A stretch of DNA of 64,000 nt from Rotaria sordida (GCA_905250125.1 CAJNOL010000271.1:109915-173914); one strand, 5' to 3'. Numbered from the stretch's first letter, positions 25,631 to 38,300 are shown. Numbers and translations are program-made. The notes: a model not told the origin generated them from the sequence alone.

Positions 25631-28600
25631 ATGCGACGACATCGTCAAATAGCTTTACTTGGATTTCCAGGTGTTGGGAAATCTTCACTTGCTCATCATT
25701 TTGTTTATAAACAATTTTATAATGAATATGATCCAAATATAAAAACAAGTAACGAAAAAACTAAAAATTAAAAAATAAAAAAAATTTATTTATTTATTTT
25801 ATTTTAGATCTTCATTATCAATGTGTTATTGAAGATGAAGAATATGATTTAGTTATTGTTGATAATGCTGGATCAGATCAATATACATTAAATCATAGTG
25901 ATTTTGATACTAGTGATGCTTATATTATTATTTATGCTATCGATGATCGACAAAGGTTTTTATCAAACATTTCTTTTTTTGTTATTTTAATAAAATTCTC
26001 TTTTTTTTTTAGTTTTGAAATGGTATCAAAAATTCGAGATAAAATTATTTCAACAAGTCCTACAACTCGGTTAGAAATATATTGTTTTTAAAACAAAAAT
26101 AAATTCAAATTAAATATTTTCTCTTTTATTAGAATACCAATGGTTCTTGTGGGAAATAAAATTGATCGAAAAGATGAACGGTATTTATATATTTAAAAAC
26201 AAATTTATTTCACTTTTTTTAGTTTTCTATTTTTAAAATTAATGAACGAATTCCGTCATAGATGATAATTGATTATCAGTAGGAAATAACATCGATTGAA
26301 AAAGACTAGTAGACCATTTATCATTATCTTTCAAGGATGAGAGAAACTCAGTATCTTCCTATGAATACCTGTCACAATCAGAGTTATTATTCTCTTTCTC
26401 TCATAGTTTTCCATCAGAATGGAAATAGTTTGACATTTTTGGGAAGGAAAACCTGCCGACATCTTTCCTGTGACTAGAGACCTACGAAGTCAGGTTCTTT
26501 TTATTCCGGAAGCCGACTCCGACTCTGAGAATTTCTATTTTTTGACTTCGAAATTTTTTTTCTCTCAAGCAGACGATTTCTAATGTATTTTATTGTTTTA
26601 TTTTGAACATGTATAAATCGATAAATAAGCAAAGGAATAAAAGAATCAAAGAATCATTAAAAGATTAATTTTCAATATCTTTTGTATTTGTTGTCCGGTA
26701 AAAATAAAAAAAGAATAACTAGGAAGTATTCAACATGTATTATACCCAAGCAATAGAGTCCTGTATCAAGTCGACTAAATCTTATGCGAAAAATTTCGCT
26801 TTAGCACAGGAAATTTTTTGAATTCTAGCTTTTCTCTGATATTTACTGTATGAACCGATGCATTTTCAAGGTTCGAACGACGTCTTATCAAAACCTATGG
26901 ATACGAAATAAAGTTGAAATCAGGGGCGTAGGAAAGGGGGTGGCTGAGAGACTTTAGTCCCCCCTCAGAAGAAAAATTCCCTGGAGGGATACGAGCACAT
27001 TATTTTCGTTCAGCAGAAAAGTCTTTTTTGGCCATGTTCAGCCTCCCCCTCAGGAGAAAAATTCCTTGGAGAGACGTACGGGCACATTATTTCTGCTCAG
27101 CGAAAAAATTTCTTTGGCCATGTTCAGCCCCTCCCCTCAGAAAATTCCTGGCTAAGCCCCTGGTCGAAATCGAAATTGAAGTTGATTCCGACTTTCTTTC
27201 ATGTCCATAGGTTTTGATAAGATATCGTTTGATCCTTAAAAATGTATCAGTTCATATAGTAAATATCAGAGAACAAAACGTACAATTAAAAGCATTTTCT
27301 GTGCTAAAGCGAAATTTTTAACATAAGATTTAGTCGACTTGATGCAGGACTCTATCAAGCAATCGATAATTGATAACGACGAGAATTATTGTACTTTGGA
27401 CGATACTGAAATAGTTTTTGATTGATAATATAACGTTTTTATGAGGTTGATCTTTCGAATGTTATAGCCGAAAGGTGATTCTTCTTTTTTTGTTTGTTAA
27501 TATGAAAAATAAAGTTATTGTAGTATCAAATAGCAAAAGTTCATTAGAGGTTGCTACAATTTCGGTTCCGAAAAATTTTTTCAGTAAATCCAACTCTGAC
27601 TCCATCGGAGTTGGAATCGAATTTGGTAGTTCCATGCAGGTCTCTACTCCTGTGACTAGTCCTCAATCAGTAGATTGATTATTGATTAGTAGAGATAAAA
27701 ACACGATCATCGAACTTCTTTGAAGATTTTCTTTTATTTTTATTATTTAACCAATTAAACAATATTAACTGTCGAAGTTAACAATAATTAGATTAATTTA
27801 ACTTTCATATTAGTTAGATTATTTAACGTCGAATGTATTTCTACTAGAATCTCAGAAGCAAATAACATAAACTTCAGAATTTCCACCGATAACGGTAAAT
27901 AATCAGTCCGGTAGATGCAACATTGTCTCTACCTCTCGATATTTGTTTGTTTTTTTTTGAATTTTTTCAAAAAATTGAGCATAAGCGTATTTTTTTTGTC
28001 GCAAATTGAACACCTTTGACTGATACTGAAGATTATTTGAGTGAGGTAAGATGCATCAGACTATTCTATTTAGTTGGATATACTATCAGTGTGGTATAAA
28101 TTTGGTGTTCTTTTGATTGACTAGTGAAGTTCTTCTATTCACTAGGAGACTTTAGGTAAAATGGACAATTTCGGGATCTTTAAGAGAAGGAAATTGAATA
28201 TAGAATTAATTAGTAAAGTTTGTGTTTTGGCGAACAGTTTATGAATGGTGAATACTGATATAGAATTAGTGGGTGTATGCAGTCGTCTGTTCACCAATAG
28301 ATATCAGGAGAGAAAAAAATTATGTAAATAAATAGTAGAAATGACTATAATATGACTATTGTAGTGATTAGGACGAAGATATGATTAATCGAAGAGTTTA
28401 TTTGACGTTTAAAGAGTCTGAAAAAATGAAGAATAACTGATAGTATTATGAAATTGTGATAAAGTTGAAATTGATTGATCTATAGGTATCGAGCTTATCT
28501 ATGATAAGTATGTTTATCGATAAGCGACACGAGTTTGTACAGAGATTTAGCGATTATAAATAAATCCGAAAGAAAATAAATCTGATTGATTGAAAGAAAT

Positions 28601-30318
28601 AATTCCATAAGAAAAAAAATTCTCGTCCTATTATTCAAGGATAAAAAACTTATTTTGTTTGTTTTTTCTATTTCACTAACGAGGAGTCTACGACACAATT
28701 GATCGAACGACAATTAGATGACGTCAATTGGTCGCAGCGACAATTAGTTACAGTGTAGAAAAATAGGTCGCAATGCTGAAAAATAAAATCGACAAAAATA
28801 AAAAAGTCTTATTATTATAAAGAAATAACTGAGCGAGTTTCAGAAAAATAACTAACTATCTATTTAAGATGAAGATATATTTAGATATGAGTATAAATGC
28901 GGATGTATAATGAACTCTTATAATTGAGCATGAAGCCTTACACGAGAGTAAGTAGTAGCTTCTTTTAAAATTTTTTCTTTTTTCCTTATTTTCGAGTTTT
29001 TATGTCTGCTGCGATTTTCACTATTCGACAATGAATATAGTTTTCATCTTTTCGTAATGTTTCGATAAATTTCAAATATAAATATCAACATTCAGTTACC
29101 GTTAACAAGTGAAATCATCTATGAATTTATTTCATAGAATGACTCTTTACTTTTCACATACCAACCGATTTTTGCGAAATGTTCTATATGATCGAATCAC
29201 ATATCTACAAATTGAGATTTATGGAAAATGAAATAGGAATCATGCTTTTGTCAAACAGGCGACTAATTCTACATTGGGACTTATTGTCGGTGCGGCCAAT
29301 TGTCGCTTTCCCTACTAAGAGACATCAATGAAAAAAATTAAATTCCAAAACTATATTAAGTAGTATAGGATCAATTAACCTTTGGTTAAACATGTCTTAT
29401 ATATTTACACATTGACTTGAAATATAATTATGAATTGTTTGATTTTGATATAACTGTTTGTGATAGACTTATAATTATTAAGATGTGTCTAACAATTCTG
29501 TTAGTTCGTTCTATGGTCTCATTTCATATGCTAGATCAAAATTACAAGATAAACAAATATATTTGAAAATGGAGACACTTTTAAAAAAAAAATTCAATTT
29601 TTTATTTGAATTATTGAAATTCTAAACAGGTATTGAGATGAGCTCATAAAAAATAGTCTAATATAATAATTAAACTGTTTAATCTGACAAAACATGATGA
29701 AAATCTTCTATTATTAATTTGATAATAATAAGATAAAAGATTGAGAAAAAATGACGAAATATTTTTATTCGATACTTTTTTCTTTGATTAATTTCTTGTC
29801 AAAATTTCGATTTAAGTTCGTGAAATAAGATATTTTTTTTTATAAAGAATAATAAGAAAAAAAATTTTTTCTTTTCAATTTGAATAATATTAATTAATAT
29901 TTATATTTATTTGATTATCTCAAAGTAAAAGAAAACAAGTTAAATAGAATAAAATATTTTAATATATAGATAATAAAATTTTTTAGAGTTGTTTCAACTG
30001 AAGAAGGTCGATTATTAGCTCATGCATGGAATATTCATTTTACTGAAGCATCAGCTATGAATTTAGAAGTAAGATTTAATTATTTCAATATTATTTATTT
30101 CAATTAATTATTAATAGGCTGTGAAAAAATTATTTGAAAAAAGTATTTATGCTATAAATTATCTTGATCCAACAGAAGATACAAATGAAGATAATTCAAT
30201 AGAAAAACATACAAATGAAAAAAATTCTTCATCATTTCGGAATGGTTTTAATAAAAAACAAAATGGAAATTTATCATCGAAAGATCAATCATCAAAAACA
30301 ATATGTATTATTTCCTAA
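25631..30318 (+). CDS. RHEB-like small GTPase, atypical G domain
   Basis: A Ras-superfamily GTPase closest to RHEB, the mTORC1 activator. Six exons join in frame: 25631-25748, 25808-25955, 26013-26069, 26133-26180, 29987-30068, 30118-30318, giving 217 residues (human RHEB 184). Visible: P-loop GFPGVGKSS (residues 11-19), switch I EYDPNIKT, G3 motif DNAGS (58-62), IPMVLVGNKID (G4), VVSTEEGRLLAHAWNIHF and EASA (G5-like). It ends CIIS, a CAAX box favouring farnesylation, after a Lys/Asn/Ser-rich linker about 30 residues longer than in RHEB. Odd points: the near-invariant switch I Thr (Ras Thr35) is Asn36, G3 DTAGQ is DNAGS so the catalytic Gln is Ser, and the Ras Gly12 position is Pro. It may therefore bind or hydrolyse nucleotide unusually. 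The 3.8-kb intron 4 carries nested MITEs. RHEB paralogue versus another Ras branch is not settled. Confidence 0.88.
26756..27352. mobile_element. TA-flanked palindromic MITE with nested hAT-like MITE
   Basis: Ends are GAGTCCTG.ATCAAGTCGAC on the left and the inverted match on the right. Arms of about 165-190 bases pair almost throughout: TTTCGCTTTAGCACAG, TCTGATATTTACT.TATGAAC and TCTTATCAAAACCTATGGA all recur inverted. TA flanks both ends (26754-26755, 27353-27354), as in Tc1/mariner-type elements. No transposase is present. The arms are separated by a second element at 26921-27162. The arms are slightly diverged, so it is not brand new. Confidence 0.85.
26921..27162. mobile_element. hAT-like MITE nested in a palindrome
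   Basis: This 242-base, relatively GC-rich element begins CAGGGGCGTAG and ends CTAAGCCCCTG. It is flanked by gttgaaat (26913-26920) and gtcgaaat (27163-27170), which fit an 8-base target duplication with one mismatch. CAGGGGC ends and 8-base duplications are typical of hAT elements. Inside are three tandem units of about 85-87 bases beginning CCCCTCAG (26961, 27046, 27133) and containing GAAAAATTCC and GGCCATGTTCAGCC. No coding capacity. Confidence 0.8.
28724..29306. mobile_element. Probable non-autonomous TIR element
   Basis: The left segment CAATTGGTCGCAGCGACAAT.. followed by CAGTGTAGAA and GGTCGC (28725-28771) is matched in inverse orientation by GCGACTAATTCTACATTGGG.. and GTCGGTGCGGCCAATTG (29260-29306), giving diverged terminal inverted repeats of about 48 bases. 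The interior has no coding frame of note. Family unknown. Confidence 0.5.
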
Positions 30319-31691
30319 ATTTTACCGTTTTTCTTTGTTTTTCTTTTTCTTCTTTTTAAATGTAAATAGATTCTTTTCTTTGTACATTACTTTCTATTAT
30401 TCAAGAGAGAGTTTTGGTTTGTTGTCCTATGAAAATTATTTGCAAAGAAAGAAAAGATTCTCGATTTCCTTAAATATTTATTTTTCATTTATTTATTTTT
30501 ACATTCATAATCAAAATCATTCCAAGACGAAATTAAAACCAATACATCAACTATCGACTCCTGATAAAACATAACAATTATTCAAATAGAAAATAGCATC
30601 AATCACTAAATTTAATTCAATATATCAATCAGAATGAATAAAAGAAAAAACAACTATACTTGTTTGTTTTTGCTTCAGAGAATAGTTTACACACAATTTT
30701 GTTTTTGTTTCGTTCAAATAATTATTGGGGAAGTATTAGTTAAACACAATCAATCAATATATAATTATCAGTCCGAAATTAGTATAATCATGACACAAAT
30801 TCTGATCGTTCACATTAGATAAACTACCGAATCAAAGAATTAACTCTATTTCAATGAAATCTTTAAATATTTGTGCCATTTTTTTTCTCATTTTTGTATG
30901 ATAATTATTACCTCTTTATTAGTTTATTGTTTTTACTGATAGAAAAGATAATCATTAATTATACAAACACTTCAGTTTTCCATTGCAATTATTTAACATG
31001 TATCAACAAGAGGAGAAATGTCACCATTTTTTATTTCCATTCTACATTTTTGACTCTAAAACTCTATATGTACGATCTTATAGATAAAATTAAGCAACAA
31101 ACGATTATACTAGTCTGTATTTATCAGTCAAAATCATCAAATGGAGAATGATGAACATAAATGTAGAACTAGATAGTCATAAATGATAACATTTTAACTA
31201 AAAATGGAGAGAAAATCATGATCTTTCACTATAGAACCCATATCATAATGCCTTGGGACATGTCCAAGATTTTTGAAAATTCTCCACATTTATGGTCTCA
31301 AACATACAATTAATGACTCACAAAATCGACATTTATACTCATCACCCTAAGTAAAACTTCACTTATATAAAAATTTATAATGTGGATGTAGGTGTAGTAG
31401 TGTGGTTGGAACGACAGCTCACAACCTAGTTTTTATATTTAGTGCGGTGTGAAGTCCATTCATTTTGAGTTCATTGAATTTGCATTCATCGTTTGAATAC
31501 AAAAAATTATTGATAATTATAGAAATAAATCAATGAATGATCGATGATTTTTCTTCTTTCTAAAATTATTGAAAAGATCTAGATCTCATTAAAAATGATA
31601 CAGAGTGTAACAAAACCATTACGCCCCCTCTATAACTTAAAGTATAAATGATACCACAAAGTATTTTATACGAAATTAATCTTCATCAAAA

Positions 31692-32603
31692 ACTGGATTT
31701 ATGAGTGTAATTAGAGGAATTGTTGCCTAAGAAATTATTGAAATGTCTTGAATTACATGTCAAAATGCACTCGTACTTTATGATTTTCATTCTTGATGTA
31801 CATATTTTCACAAAAAATACTAGCAGATTTGTAATCTCCGTCAAAAACTGAACCTATAGACATGTCATTTGTATATTTTTGATGAAAAAAGAATTTTTCG
31901 AAAAAATCCTGAAAAGCATTCCCCATGTGATTCGAACCAGAGAAAAATCACTGGTATACCGCCGATAGACCGTTCGGTATAATGTGCGCTATACTGGCGG
32001 TGAACGGGCGGTTTCTTCATGTACCACGGTATACTGACGGTAGTTCAAATAAATGTACGACATGGGCCCAAACAGAAAAATTCCAAAACTTTTTTAAAGT
32101 GAAATATCGTGATTTATATATCAATCAGCGCAGTTTTTGATGGAGATTACAAATTCGATATTATTCTTGTTGAAAAGAGTAACAAAAAAGCAAAAACTGC
32201 ATGACACAAGCCTGTTTGGGCATAAAAATACCATAAATTTTACAATATCAGGTTGTTGTGACGTTTTTCAACAAGGATAATATCAAATTCATAATTTCCA
32301 TGAAAAACTGCGTTGATTGATATATAAATCATGATATTTCAGTTCAAAAAAAGTTTTAGAATTTTTCTGTCTTGAATGTTTCCCAGGATTTTTTCGAAAA
32401 ATTCTTTTTTCATCAAAAATATATAAATATCATGTCTATAGATTTAGTTTCTGACGGAGATTACAAATCTGCTATTATTTTTTGCGAAAATATGTATATC
32501 AAGAATGAAAATCGTATAGTACGAGTGCATTTTGACATGCAGTTCAAGACATCTCAATAATTTCGTAGGCAATAATTCCTCTAATTACACTCATAAATCC
32601 AGT
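31692..32603. repeat. Foldback with a 145-base insertion in one arm
   Basis: The left arm begins ACTGGATTTATGAGTGTAAT (31692) and the right arm ends with its inverse (32603). Pairing runs through AGAGGAAT..TTGCCTA, CATTTTGA..ATG, TTTTTTCGAAAAA and on through CAGAAAAATTC (32073) and TTTATATATCAATCA to a loop near 32195-32255. The left arm is interrupted by a 145-base segment (31922-32066) that the right arm lacks, so the right arm shows the empty site. No coding capacity. Confidence 0.85.
31922..32066. mobile_element. Small CCCATGT-ended MITE inserted in a foldback arm
   Basis: The segment starts CCCATGTGATT and ends TACGACATGGG, short terminal inverted repeats. It contains GGTATACCGCCGATAGACCG and CGGTATAATGTGCGCTATAC, with ACGGTATACTGACGGT near its right end. 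The other arm of the surrounding inverted repeat lacks it. A related core word is found near 18411. Confidence 0.7.
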
Positions 32604-34635
32604 GCTATATTGCTGGTTTAGAAAATATCGACCTTTTATCATTCAAAGCAATCCATATTATCAAAAATTGGGATGTGATATATAATTGAGATTATTTTGA
32701 GGATGATCTTAGTACATCTTCATTGTATAAGCTAATAAAGTTTTAACATCATGTTGTGTCTTTTTCATATTCATAAGAATATTTCGACAAATTGTTAACA
32801 TTCTATTGTCTAAAAAAAATCGTTATAATATCGAACTTTTTTTAAAGTTCGACAAGAACTATGAAATCCAAAATGTTTCTTTACCTGATACACTCTTAGA
32901 GTCTTTATAGAATAAAAAATGTTTTAGTATTCAAAATACGAAATCATTTAAGTTCGATATCAACCCTTTAGGATATAACGCAAAACCTAGAAAGTTTCAT
33001 TTTATACTTGAATGGCTTTCTATGTTGGATACCGAACTCTTCTTCGTCCTACAGATCTCAAAAAGGTTTAATAGCAAAGATTCTGAGAGTGAATTCGGAT
33101 GAAAAATTAGTTTAAGATTCGCAATTCCTGTCGAACTTAAAAAAGTTTGATATAAAACCTAGTTTTCTTAGACTAAAGACTTCAATTGGTGAAAAGCTCG
33201 ATCGGTTCAAAATCAATCAAGAAACTCGTTTTTTATGCATTTGCTTATCATTATCTTGTTTGATGTGTATATATATATATACTATAACTGATAATGTAAG
33301 AGTCCTTTGAAACTTTCAATTTCAAATCTATAAAAGTTGTAGAATAATTTTAGCGTATATTTGATTGGTTCTTTCCAGGTAGAACATGACATTGTTATTA
33401 AAAACTAGTTTTATGTTGTTATTAAGATCTCTAATTTACCAAATTTTAAAGGGATATTAGTTTTTTTCTAGTGATCGCAGCCAATGGAAGACAGAAAGTG
33501 AGCTAGCTAGAAAATACGACTTCTGAATTACACTTCATATTTCGAGATTAGTAAGGCTTAGTTAACTGAATGCTCGTATGAAATAGGCATCGAACAAAAA
33601 GTTTCATAGAAAACGCAATTTTATGTTTTGGAAGCCGTCTTTCTATAGATTTAAAAATTTTGAAAAATAGAAGATCACTAAGCGCTACCTAACCTGATTT
33701 TCTAGTTATGGTATTAGTATAATGCTACACATAAGAGCTTTGGAATCATTCTTTCAAATGAATCAAGAATCAGTAAACGAGTTGCTACGTAGAGATTCTA
33801 AAAAGAATTATTTTGTGTTGAAATTCGATTATATAAATATATAAATGATCTTGTGTAATAAATTTGAATTAAATAAAATACTCGCACTGATTTCTTACTA
33901 TATGTTGTTTTCTTTTATATATATACGGATAAAATGTTGATCGTTCGGTTTTTCTTCTTTGGTAGTATACGAGAAGAGAAAATTGCTAGGGTTGTTACTT
34001 GTTAAATTTTCACGACATATTTATCTACATTACCTCATTTATTCCTCAAAAACAAGTGTTTATGTATATATGTATGTCACGAAACTAAAGAAAAAACAAT
34101 AGAAAAGAAAAGAGAAGCTTAGAGAATAAAAATGAATATGAACGGAATGTGTGTTTCGGTAACCTTCTAGCAATATCATTCCATCGTTCAAATTAATATT
34201 CTTGATCTCAAGATTTTCCCGACGATCTTTGTCTAAGAACATTAAATTTCTGTGGACGAAGAGTCTAGCGGTAGTAGATGTACCTGAGTTAGCGATCGAA
34301 TTATACACAAATCATTAAGATCCTACAAAAATAGAACAAAATGAAACAATACTTCATTCATTAAGATCCGGAAAACCACCAAAAAATCCTTGGTTTTGCA
34401 GAGCTCTATTCTTCAGTATAGAGTTCTTACTTATTCAAACATGATTTTATTTCATAAATATCTTCTTTTTCTCTTTGGCTACTAATCAGTGCACTTTATT
34501 GTGTTTTTTCTTCCTTCTCACCATTGTAAGCAATTATGAAGATAAGCGCTTTTCAATAAAAAGAAAAAAAAAAGAATCGGAGAAAAATATGCTGTGCATT
34601 TGTTGTTTCTAGCGTGATCAGTAATTTTAGCACAA

Positions 34636-35316
34636 ATGGGTTGCAGAAACACGAGAACTGCTCCTGATAATATGGAAATGAGGGACTCTGATTTACAAAC
34701 AGTAATTCGAAGAGTCCAAGAAACGTGGCCAACAGTCAAGAGAATCGATAATTTGGGTCCAAAGACATTTGCATAGTAAGTCATTAAATACTTTCAATTA
34801 TTTCTGAAACAACATTAAGGAAAGACATATTGATACTTTTGTTTTGGAACTGAGTAAAGGCAACTTGTATTCTTGTATTCTTTAGTCTACTGCATACATA
34901 TCCTATACTGAAGCGAATTAGTCATGTGTCCCAAACTTTAAGAACTCCATCCGATCTGCTTCGTGCAGCTGAAGTGAGAGAAATGGGTAACATGCTTCTC
35001 GCACTCTATTCGGACATTATCAAAAATGCAGATGTGAATCTGGACGAAAGAATACGAAGCAAAGCAATAATCCTCAACAGACAAGGCGTTAAGCCACGTC
35101 TAATCGAAGTAACTAAATCTTCATTCTTTTCTTTAATTGATCATAGTTATTTTATTCTAGCACTTTGGCGAAAGTCTCTGTCACGTAGTCACACATCAAA
35201 TTAATGTCAAGTTATCATCTAATGAAAAACAAGCGTGGGAAACCTTCACTCACTACGTCTCGAGTCAGCTCACTTCCGAAATGTTTCTGGAGAGCAACAA
35301 CGAAACTCAATATTAG
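34636..35316 (+). CDS. Globin-X-like globin lacking heme histidines
   Basis: Three exons (34636-34775, 34886-35108, 35161-35316) join in phases 2 and 0, giving 172 residues. The globin fold is visible: LQTVIRRVQETWPTV (A helix with Trp), LGPKTFAYLLHTYPILKRIS (B/C region), LRAAEVREMGNMLLALYSDI (E helix; compare LRKHACRVMGAL in cytoglobin), NRQGVKPRLIEHFGESLCHV (F/G) and EKQAWETFTHYVSSQL (H helix). The intron positions resemble the conserved B and G helix introns of animal globins. The start MGCRNT fits N-myristoylation (Gly2, Thr6) plus palmitoylation (Cys3), as reported for globin X; an in-frame stop lies upstream and a TTTTAG site 5 bases before the ATG. Oddly, the distal E7 position is Ala and the proximal F8 position Leu; no His lies in the F-helix stretch. 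Heme binding is therefore doubtful. Codon use is less AT-biased than in the neighbours, and the frame is clean. Confidence 0.8.
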
Positions 35317-38300
35317 TTGGTCTCATCTTTCAGCACAATAATAATTCAATGCATGCATTATATCTTGCTTCCTACAATAATCACATTTCAAAAAGAAAAA
35401 ACTAATAAACTGTTTCGTCATTGACTTTCTTCTGTAAATCTGATTCTCGCGTAGATGATTATTTCCAGTGTTCAGTTTTAAAACATTCTCTTAGCACAAA
35501 GTACTAAACTGATCAAAGTTTATTGATTTTAAAAATACATTGATGCAAGAAGTACTTATCTCACGATAAATTCAGTGGAATTAAAAAAGGAAGCTTCTAG
35601 AGTGCTGAGAAAAGTGTATTGCAGCAGAGAAAATATCAAGAAGGGAAAAGCGAATTGATTTTTTTTCATTTAAAAATCTAAATGATCTGTTTGTCGTATT
35701 TCATAGTGCCTCTAATACGTCACAATAATTCTAAAACATTTTCAATTATTTTTCCTATATTTCGAGCTTTGTCAGAAGTTTAGAAGTCTTTTTTCGTTTT
35801 TCTTCATTTCAGATCTTTAGATAATAACTATGACTTTATCGAAATAATTTTTCCTAGCAAAAAACAAGAAAATTTTATAATGATTGAAAGTTCTCTAGAC
35901 TTTCTATAAGCTACATACTCTGCTTTGAAACATATCATTATCCTAGCTGAGAGTGAAAGAATTCTTTCTTTTCAAGTTAATTCTAGTACTTCCAAAGTCA
36001 TAGATTGATTTATAAAACTTTTCTATTAATTGCGATCTTTGAGAACTGTTAGAACAGATCAGTTCTTATCAATGGAACTGATCTGTTTCAAAAGTTCTTT
36101 TGAGCAGCTCATCTGAATCTATGAGCATGAACTGTCATAGTTCTAGACATCAAATGATTTAACTTCGAAAGGTATTCCAGAAAGATCAGTCAGTCACCTA
36201 GTGTTTTTTCCAGAAAAATGATTGTATGTGATCTATATGGACCCTCTCAATTGAAATAAACGATGCGAGGAGTTGATTAATTTTGATCCCGAAAAAAGAT
36301 TTTTTTTCATAGACACCGAGATCTACCGAGGGAAACGAAAAAATAAAAAAGCAATGTGTCAATTATTTACAAATCAATTAATGGACTGAAGAAATCAGCC
36401 GTAATTAGTATCGAATGTCAGACTATTGTTTGCAACGAATCAAAAATCAAACAGACATTAAAAAGCTAATGTTTGATTATTCTCTACATGGAACATCGCA
36501 AGACTAGGATAGTGAAATGAACAAATAAAAAGAATGAGAACTATTTCTGTCTGCACATCCAGTATTTCCTTCTTATATTCTACTATTTGTCAAAGTTATA
36601 TAATAGTTGTCGAGTTATCTGTATCTATTGCATCTTATCACAGAATATAGTTTGAAGAAAAAACCACAATTATTCTTATCATAAAAATTTTCGAAAATAT
36701 CGTTTATATCAAATCGTTCAAAAGATGTTGTAATCGAACTAGAAAAAGCAACATAATTCTACAAACAAAAACATGACCTTCCGCATACACAATCGATTTA
36801 TAATATGAGTGGTATTAGAGGTCTGATGTTCGATCTTTTCCTTTATTTATTTTCAAATCAAAAAATGTCCTCACACGCACATACATACATCACACTCTCA
36901 CACACATAGCAACTAAGCTACGCAACGAACCAACTAGAACAGAAAGAAATGCGCATATATATATGTATAAACTATATCCAGAATTCAAAACATGAGAGAA
37001 ATACAGAATAGAGAAAAATGACCTCAGATATGGGTATTTCCATGGGATCTCTACCACGTTTACATCGAGTATTTCCAAACTGACTGAAGCTTTCAGGATT
37101 TGTAGATCATAGTGAGATATGAAAAACGTACGGACTAGTTTTTTAAAATTCATTAACAAATAGAAGAATGCCGTACATAACATTTTCATATTTTTGTATA
37201 AAATCACAAAACTAAGATTTTATGAAAAAATATCTTTTCTAAGATTGATTCGAATTGAACACATAAATTCAAATCATATTAACATATTATACATATTCTG
37301 AAAGCTCTTGATCTTGGCTACATTTTGGCTATAAAATATTGTGATTTTGTCAGGACTTTCGCGATGTCGTCCTATGTGCATGAGGGCACACTCTTGTGCA
37401 TTTTGCCACTAAAAAATGTTCGTAAAACCTGAATTACAGAGAATAGCCCTATAGGACATTTTGTAGAGAATCAACTGCTCTATAAGATGCACTTAACCCG
37501 AACTCTCGCATTTTCTGTTTGATAAAATCTAAAAACACAGGAAGACGAAAAATTCCCTTCTTTTGACAACTTTAAAGAAAAGTATATTCATAGAGACCAA
37601 CACATTCTCAGCAAAAGTTTACCAATTTCGATGAAACTTTCAGTGTTTGTAGAGCTTTTAATTCTGAACATTTTGATAAAAAAATGTTTGTTGAAAGGTA
37701 TCATATTAATGAAGACGATAGGGATATCATGTGAAACCATATAAAACTACTAAAGATTCAACCAGATTTAGCTGTTTTCATCGACAATAATTGCACCATA
37801 GAGCAAAACAAATGGCATATTCGGAATCAGCGCGGAAAAATGAATCGATCCACATAATTTCCAAAAAAACCTTTTTCTCATCGAAAAATGGCTGCATCCT
37901 CCCTCAGGTCATTTTCCTATACAAATATTTGCCTGTGGTCCCCTAGGACTGAATTTTTCAGCAAAAATTTGTTTTTTGGAAACTATGTGGATCGATGCAT
38001 TTTTCCGCGCTGATTCCAAATATGCCATTTGTTTTGCTCTATGGTGCAATTATTGTCGATGAAAACAGCTAAATCTGGTTGAATCTTTAGTAGTTTTATA
38101 TGGTTTCACATGATATCCCTATCGTCTTCATTAATATGATACCTTTCAACAAACATTTTTTTATCAAAATGTTCAGAATTAAAAGCTCTACAAACACTGA
38201 AAGTTTCATCGAAATTGGTAAACTTTTGCTGAGAATGTGTTGGACTCTATGAATATACTTTTCTTTAAAGTTGTCAAAAGAAGGGAATTTTTCGTCTTCC

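Larger units (their letters stand above)
26181..29986 (+). other. Intron 4 of the RHEB-like gene, full of transposon debris
   Basis: A 3.8-kb intron. It holds the TA-flanked palindrome 26756-27352 with a nested hAT-like MITE, and a probable TIR element at 28724-29306. There are also two patches (near 26465 and 27645) sharing tcctgtgactag and related words, possibly remains of an older insertion around the palindrome. No coding exon was found inside. Confidence 0.7.
30319..34635. other. Intergenic stretch with a large foldback
   Basis: Apart from the inverted repeat 31692-32603 and its 145-base insert I see no gene. Plus-strand frames at 30634-30822 and 30873-31151 and the minus-strand frame 34060-34308 have no family similarity. 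A GT-rich patch lies near 31381-31412. Confidence 0.45.

Noticed and set aside
26756-27352. Possible CRISPR-like array because of three 85-87-base repeats
   Set aside because: Repeat length, only three copies, a eukaryotic intron and the surrounding inverted repeats mark it as the interior of a transposon.
34518-34784. 88-codon minus-strand frame over the first globin exon
   Set aside because: It is an antisense shadow of the globin exon and has no family similarity.
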